Below are positions 4,471 to 5,264 of a stretch of 5,264 bases of DNA, piece by piece. Below the pieces are notes generated by a model. It was not told the DNA's origin. It did no database searches and saw nothing but the letters and a program-made list of their open reading frames with translations. The stretch is from an uncultured Collinsella sp. GTDB lineage: Bacteria; Actinomycetota; Coriobacteriia; Coriobacteriales; Coriobacteriaceae. Numbering within the stretch: position 1 is the stretch's first letter; every line of letters starts with the position of its first letter. The stretch is from assembly GCA_900555765.1 (NCBI GenBank), contig USMA01000097.1:1-5264 (forward strand), read 5' to 3'. The position numbers and the translations under genes are program-made.

Positions 4471-5264
4471 TACCAGCTTAGTGCGTCTTCGTAATCCAAC
4501 AGCGTTGGATCCAGCGGCTCTTCCCGCAAGACGGTGATCATGTATTGGTTGAAGGCTTCCCGCATCTCGCGGCGGGAAACGGTGCGGGGGTCCATAACAT
4601 CGTGGGGAACCCAGATGAGGTGAATGCCCCGCTCCCGCGCCTGATCCTCAAACAGGCCGTGCAGACCGCCCACGTTCTTGCAGGATACATGGTCGTACAT
4701 GATGACGATGTTCGTGTGGAACTTCTCGCACATCTTCCAGCACTCGTCGAGCAGGTTGACATAGCCGCCGTTGGTGTGCGAGCGCATCATCATCTTCTCG
4801 TAGCAGCGCACGAGATCGGCCAGCGCCTGCTCCTTGTCGCCGATGGTGATGGGCAGGTAGCTGAGCATGGCCTCCATGTCGTTGACGCAGGTGACGCCCC
4901 AGCAGTGCTGCGTCCAGTAGGTGAAGTTGGTGTAGTAATGCGCGGGGCACGCCCAGACGAGGCAGCGGTATTTCGGCTTGGGCGCGTTGGCCGCCTTGTC
5001 CTGCTCGTAGCCCTTGAGCATCATCTTCGTGACGCGCAGGTCCGTCTTGTGCATGAACTTGTCCATGCACGCCGCCGCCTGAAACTCATATTCGCGCTGC
5101 AGCGCCAGCGCCGCGCCGCAGACCTGCGGGTGGTCGGTGCAGTTGACGTCCCACTTTTCGACCATGCAGCGCGAGGTGTCGTTGTACATCTCGGCGTTTT
5201 TCCAGAAGGCGTCCCAGTCCCACTTGACGCCGAACTGCTGCTCGAGAAATTCGATGCCCTTCTT
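4470..5264 (-). CDS. 2-hydroxyacyl-CoA dehydratase subunit (HgdB/FldC/HadC/BcrB superfamily), C-terminal part
   Basis: The frame is open to the right edge of the window and gives the last 264 residues, beginning KKGIEFLEQQFGVKWDWDAF. An internal ATG at 5187-5189 is not the start. Family members have roughly 375-430 residues, so about 110-170 are missing. Recognisable are KWDWDAFWKNAEMYND, the middle segment YWTQHCWGVTCVNDMEA, and the C-terminal block IVIMYDHVSCKNVGG (visible residues 186-200) followed by HLIWVPHDVMDPRTVSRREM. The last block is the superfamily's H/D-x-x-C, D-x-x-D and final helix pattern. Twelve cysteines are visible, as expected for a [4Fe-4S] subunit. These enzymes dehydrate (R)-2-hydroxyacyl-CoA by ketyl-radical chemistry after ATP-driven one-electron activation by an HgdC-type activator, in amino-acid fermentation. 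The substrate (2-hydroxyglutaryl, lactoyl, phenyllactyl or isocaproyl) cannot be told from this part. Benzoyl-CoA-reductase-type relatives are less likely. Partner subunit and activator would lie to the right. Confidence 0.9.
   Translation of the reverse strand, partial: KKGIEFLEQQFGVKWDWDAFWKNAEMYNDTSRCMVEKWDVNCTDHPQVCGAALALQREYEFQAAACMDKFMHKTDLRVTKMMLKGYEQDKAANAPKPKYRCLVWACPAHYYTNFTYWTQHCWGVTCVNDMEAMLSYLPITIGDKEQALADLVRCYEKMMMRSHTNGGYVNLLDECWKMCEKFHTNIVIMYDHVSCKNVGGLHGLFEDQARERGIHLIWVPHDVMDPRTVSRREMREAFNQYMITVLREEPLDPTLLDYEDALSW

Noticed and set aside
1..5264. tRNA, rRNA, CRISPR array, intact transposase or phage gene
   Set aside because: None was seen. Repeats are limited to isolated hairpins, one 14-bp direct repeat and one 9-bp duplication, without regular spacers or recombinase motifs.

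Overview
The window reads as a piece of a gut-type anaerobic bacterial genome, probably Bacillota (Clostridia) or Coriobacteriia. The clues are strong AAGGAGG-type ribosome binding sites, a 2-hydroxyacyl-CoA dehydratase (a strictly anaerobic radical enzyme), and a MerR / carboxymuconolactone-decarboxylase-cupin / alpha-beta hydrolase cluster. The organism assignment is inference. Base composition is uneven: the left part and the right edge are GC-rich, while about 3470-4240 is clearly more AT-rich.

Left (3-911): the remains of a LysR-type regulator on the + strand. The reading frame holds the end of the DNA-binding/linker region and almost the whole effector domain, but an in-frame TGA at 120-122 sits where a glycine codon (GGA) would be expected. 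A Rho-independent terminator follows at 876-911.

Middle (964-3470): a divergent stress-type module. A MerR-family regulator of the AdhR/NmlR kind (964-1404, - strand) faces a two-gene + strand operon across a control region with overlapping ACCTAA/TTAGGT half-sites. The operon encodes a carboxymuconolactone decarboxylase-cupin fusion (1679-2443) and an alpha/beta hydrolase (2446-3417) separated by 2 nt. Between operator and operon lies what looks like the 3' end of a lost flavodoxin-family reductase gene (about 1499-1618). MerR probably activates the operon in response to electrophile or redox stress.

AT-rich island (about 3434-3956): one unrecognised small gene (3496-3858, - strand) with its own extended -10 promoter, enclosed by two hairpins that share a CCACCGT stem core. 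It is followed by about 290 bases (3957-4242) where I see no gene, only a 14-bp direct repeat.

Right (4243-5264, - strand): the 3' end of an anaerobic fermentation operon. It holds the C-terminal 264 codons of a 2-hydroxyacyl-CoA dehydratase subunit (HgdB/FldC/HadC/BcrB superfamily). After it comes a translationally coupled 51-residue single-span membrane protein (4300-4455), then a long imperfect hairpin that pairs better as - strand RNA. The microprotein, the decayed genes and the unusual nucleophile elbow of the hydrolase are the points most worth checking.
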